15,479 nucleotides of DNA from Bacillota bacterium (GTDB taxonomy: Bacteria; Bacillota; UBA994), in NCBI GenBank assembly GCA_018725275.1, contig QLUC01000031.1, positions 1 to 15,479 on the forward strand, in the 5' to 3' direction. The notes beneath the pieces are model-generated. The model worked only from the letters and a program-made list of their open reading frames with translations. It did not search any database and was not told the DNA's origin. A program made the translations under genes and the position numbers. This document shows, piece after piece, positions 13,625 to 15,479 of this stretch; position 1 is the stretch's first letter; the number at the start of each line of letters is the position of its first letter.

Positions 13625-14812
13625 TTATTGCTCCTTGCGTAGTAAAATAATCCTATTAGTATTGGTGCCTAACTTACCGTTAGTTACGCCCCAACAGTTC
13701 GCGGTTTTTGTGAACACCTGCGAATTGACCATGACGCCTAGCCGCTCGAACGGCAAGCTTTTTGTTGCCTGCCACACCAGGCGCTCCAGCAGCACCTTGC
13801 CGTTCCGCACCTCGCCTACCTCGAACGCGACATGGCCGCCGGGTCGCAGGATGCGCGCCTGCTCTGCCAGCACCTCCCCCACCATGGCGGTCCATGCTTC
13901 CTCGGTGCGGTGCATCGCAATGTCCACTCCGCTCACGTCAATGCCGGCGAACCAGCAGCGCAACCAGTTGTCCGTCGCATACTGCACAATATCGAGAAAG
14001 GGCGGCGACGTGACCACCAGTGCCACCGAACCGTCCGCGATGGCCGGGGTGCTTTGCGCCGGGCCGACTGTCAATGTGTGTGGCGGGTGTGCGGGCATTC
14101 GGCCGTCGGACAGTAAGGTCCGCGTCTTTTTGATGATGATCGCTGTCACGTCACGCGGCGGCGGCGACACCCCAAGTTTCTCGTTGATCTTGAGTTGCGC
14201 TTTGACCGACACCGCCTGATTGGGCGGCATGGAGCGGCCCGAGAAGAAGCCGGGCGAATGACCGGACAACCGGTTGATGGCGACCATCCTTATCCAATCG
14301 ACCACCGGGTCCGGCTTGGCGTCCGCCAACGGCGCTTCCCGCTCAATCCATTTCTTGAGAGCCGACAGATGGGCCAAGGTTTGTGGGTGATAGAATGCGA
14401 GTAATTCGTCGGGTTGCTCGCCATGATCGTCCCACGGAATGCTCCTAAGCCGTTCAGCCACTTGTGCCGCCGTTGGCGGATTGAGTCTGGGCCGGGTCAA
14501 CAAGGTGGACAGCGGGTTGATGTCGTTTCCTGCCGGTCGCCTGCCCATGAGCGCCGCCTGCACCGGCGTAGTGCCCCGGCCCATGAACGGGTCGAACACT
14601 GTGTCGCCGGGCCGCGTCAACTGCCGGATGAAGAACTCGGGCAGTTGCGCCTTGAAGCAAGCGCGGTAGCTCACTTCGTGCAGCGAGTGCGCCTGCCGTT
14701 GGCCCGCTGTCCAAAACTCGTTGACGTAATACGGAATGCCATCGGCGCGTTCGACAATGGTGCGGTCGCCAAAGTCGGAGAAGCCCTCAAGATGTTCCAC
14801 AATATCAGTCAT
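13625..14812 (-). CDS. DNA methyltransferase, N4-cytosine or N6-adenine type
   Basis: The start chosen is the ATG at 14812, which overlaps the stop of the upstream gene (ATGA) and has a GGGGGGTG run before it; a GTG at 14824 is also possible. The 395-aa product carries the SAM-binding motif DPFMGRGTT (74-82), followed by GNDINP (95-100), and the catalytic TSPPF (268-272), then DIVQYATDNWLRCWFAG. SPPF favours N4-cytosine over N6-adenine. The order FxGxG before SPPF, with about 185 residues between, fits a separate recognition region there. It would methylate phage DNA to evade host restriction. No restriction enzyme partner is visible, so it is a solitary methylase. Some lines within the gene are clearly richer in G+C (one is 73 %) than the replication genes, a hint of separate origin. 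Confidence 0.9.
   Translation of the reverse strand: MTDIVEHLEGFSDFGDRTIVERADGIPYYVNEFWTAGQRQAHSLHEVSYRACFKAQLPEFFIRQLTRPGDTVFDPFMGRGTTPVQAALMGRRPAGNDINPLSTLLTRPRLNPPTAAQVAERLRSIPWDDHGEQPDELLAFYHPQTLAHLSALKKWIEREAPLADAKPDPVVDWIRMVAINRLSGHSPGFFSGRSMPPNQAVSVKAQLKINEKLGVSPPPRDVTAIIIKKTRTLLSDGRMPAHPPHTLTVGPAQSTPAIADGSVALVVTSPPFLDIVQYATDNWLRCWFAGIDVSGVDIAMHRTEEAWTAMVGEVLAEQARILRPGGHVAFEVGEVRNGKVLLERLVWQATKSLPFERLGVMVNSQVFTKTANCWGVTNGKLGTNTNRIILLRKEQ
13628..13636 (-). promoter_or_regulatory. Ribosome-binding site AAGGAGCAA of the DUF3310 gene
   Basis: This copy is encoded by the last codons (Lys-Glu-Gln) of the methyltransferase gene and stands seven bases from the ATG when measured from GGAG to the start. 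It fixes the start at 13623 over a second ATG two codons later. Confidence 0.8.
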
Positions 14813-15408
14813 GGCACCCCCCACTGATCGGCCATGGCGGCGGCAATGCCGGGAAAGAACCGGCTACGCTCTTTCCAGCGGTCGGGGCCGGGACTCATTT
14901 GGTGCACGCGCTGTTCGCGGCCTTCGACGATATCTGTAGGGTTGAGCGGTGGAAGGTTCCGCAGCCACAAGCAGGTGCGCTTGGTCTCCCCATGGCCAAA
15001 CTGCCACGGCTGCACCGATTGGACGGGTTCCTGATAGTTCGGAATGCGGACCTTGGCATACTTGTGCATAACGGGGTTCTCCACGGCCACCCTTGGCACA
15101 GGCGCGTTCCAGAAGGCCCCGAACAGCGCAGCGCCCTCGTCCAGTTCCGCCCACATGGCGTCCAGCGACCGGTTGGCCGGCGGTTCATGCAGCCACCGCA
15201 CGCCCGAATTGCACAGCCGCGTGCAAGGTGGGTGGGCAATAAGTAAATCCCATCGGTCGGGCTTCAGCAGAGTGCGTGCATCGCCCTGAATATGCCGGTT
15301 ACTGCCTCGTTCGTCGGGCAGCAGATCGCAGGACCAGGCATCATGCCCGCGTGCAAGGAAGGCGTCCCGCACGGTGCCGCTGAACTCGCAGGCGATGAGA
15401 ACGCGCAT
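14809..15408 (-). CDS. C5-cytosine-methylase-like protein without a target-recognition domain
   Basis: The start is the ATG at 15408, because the product then opens MRVLIACEFSG, directly at motif I; a GTG at 15438 would overlap the end of another frame. The 199-aa product has ACEFSG (6-11), an acidic D28 after the second strand, HPPC (59-62, motif IV with catalytic-type Cys), VENP (109-112, motif VI) and QPWQFGHGETKRTCLWL (133-149). It ends in RFFPGIAAAMADQW (183-196), like motif X. True C5 methylases are over 300 aa with a variable recognition domain; that region is lacking here. Short homologues are common in phages as putative DNA methylases. It may have low specificity, or act on a different base or nucleotide. 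It is translationally coupled to the second methylase. Confidence 0.75.
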   Translation of the reverse strand: MRVLIACEFSGTVRDAFLARGHDAWSCDLLPDERGSNRHIQGDARTLLKPDRWDLLIAHPPCTRLCNSGVRWLHEPPANRSLDAMWAELDEGAALFGAFWNAPVPRVAVENPVMHKYAKVRIPNYQEPVQSVQPWQFGHGETKRTCLWLRNLPPLNPTDIVEGREQRVHQMSPGPDRWKERSRFFPGIAAAMADQWGVP

Positions 15409-15421
15409 GGGTTTAGTATCC

Positions 15422-15478
15422 CTACTTGAGATTGCCACCGGCTCTGAAAATATCGCCGGAGTAGGTGTAGGTGCCGAT
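15422..15478 (-). CDS. C-terminal end of an unknown leftward gene (5' partial)
   Basis: One minus-strand frame is open from the window edge to a TAG at 15424-15422 and reads IGTYTYSGDIFRAGGNLK. The stop lies 13 bases before the next ATG, matching the close packing of the operon. Only 18 codons are visible, so this is a tentative call. Confidence 0.4.
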   Translation of the reverse strand: MGTYTYSGDIFRAGGNLK

Positions 15479-15479
15479 A

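Noticed and set aside
13625..15408. Clear G+C shift marking a recently acquired methylase cassette
   Set aside because: Hand counts of single lines range from 50 to 73 % within the block and up to about 62 % outside it, so a real shift is not shown without a proper sliding-window calculation.

Overview
This window looks like part of a lytic-style, probably podovirus-like phage of a Gram-negative bacterium. No ribosomal, tRNA or chromosomal housekeeping gene is visible. Genes are packed end to end with 1-14 base overlaps, and they form two convergent blocks. The host cannot be named with certainty. A PEPxxWA-CTERM-like tail on one early protein (12438-12845) points weakly to an exosortase-bearing alphaproteobacterium such as a sphingomonad; this is inference.

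Rightward block (1-4585). This is the end of a virion/lysis module. It holds the C-terminal 1440 codons of a very large polyvalent internal-virion-type protein with a zincin-like HE-x3-H motif and an LPD38-like region, open at the left edge in a PAPE repeat. A two-helix holin-like gene follows, and its last codons lie inside a strong terminator hairpin.

Convergence zone (4559-4655). The hairpin has its U-run on the leftward strand. Between it and the last leftward gene lies a perfect TATAAT box that could drive a roughly 60-nt leftward RNA. The 5' hairpin of that RNA carries UUGCUCCUU, the exact complement of AAGGAGCAA, the ribosome-binding motif in front of four leftward genes here.

Leftward block (15479-4634). 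This is one continuous early/replication operon. In order of transcription it encodes: the tail of an unknown gene; a C5-cytosine-methylase-like protein; an m4C/m6A-type DNA methyltransferase; a DUF3310 (T7 gp1.7-like) protein; a run of small overlapping genes (a coiled-coil protein, a membrane protein with a PEP-CTERM-like tail, a stand-alone MbcA/ParS-type antitoxin domain, and two unknowns); a Cas4/RecB-like Fe-S exonuclease; an HNH nuclease; an SNF2 helicase; a Gam-like protein; a zinc-binding ssDNA-binding-type protein; a Cro-like HTH protein; a primase-helicase (AEP plus SF3-like AAA+); and a 64-aa companion. A sigma70-like promoter (TTGACA-17-TACAAA) at the end of the SNF2 gene could give the distal replication genes a second transcript.

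Taken together, the leftward block modifies DNA, possibly blunts host defences, and supplies priming, unwinding, ssDNA coating and recombination. No DNA polymerase, integrase, terminase or capsid gene lies in the window. No stretch longer than about 75 bases lacks a gene. The points most worth a second look are the candidate anti-Shine-Dalgarno RNA, the orphan antitoxin domain and the PEP-CTERM-like phage protein.
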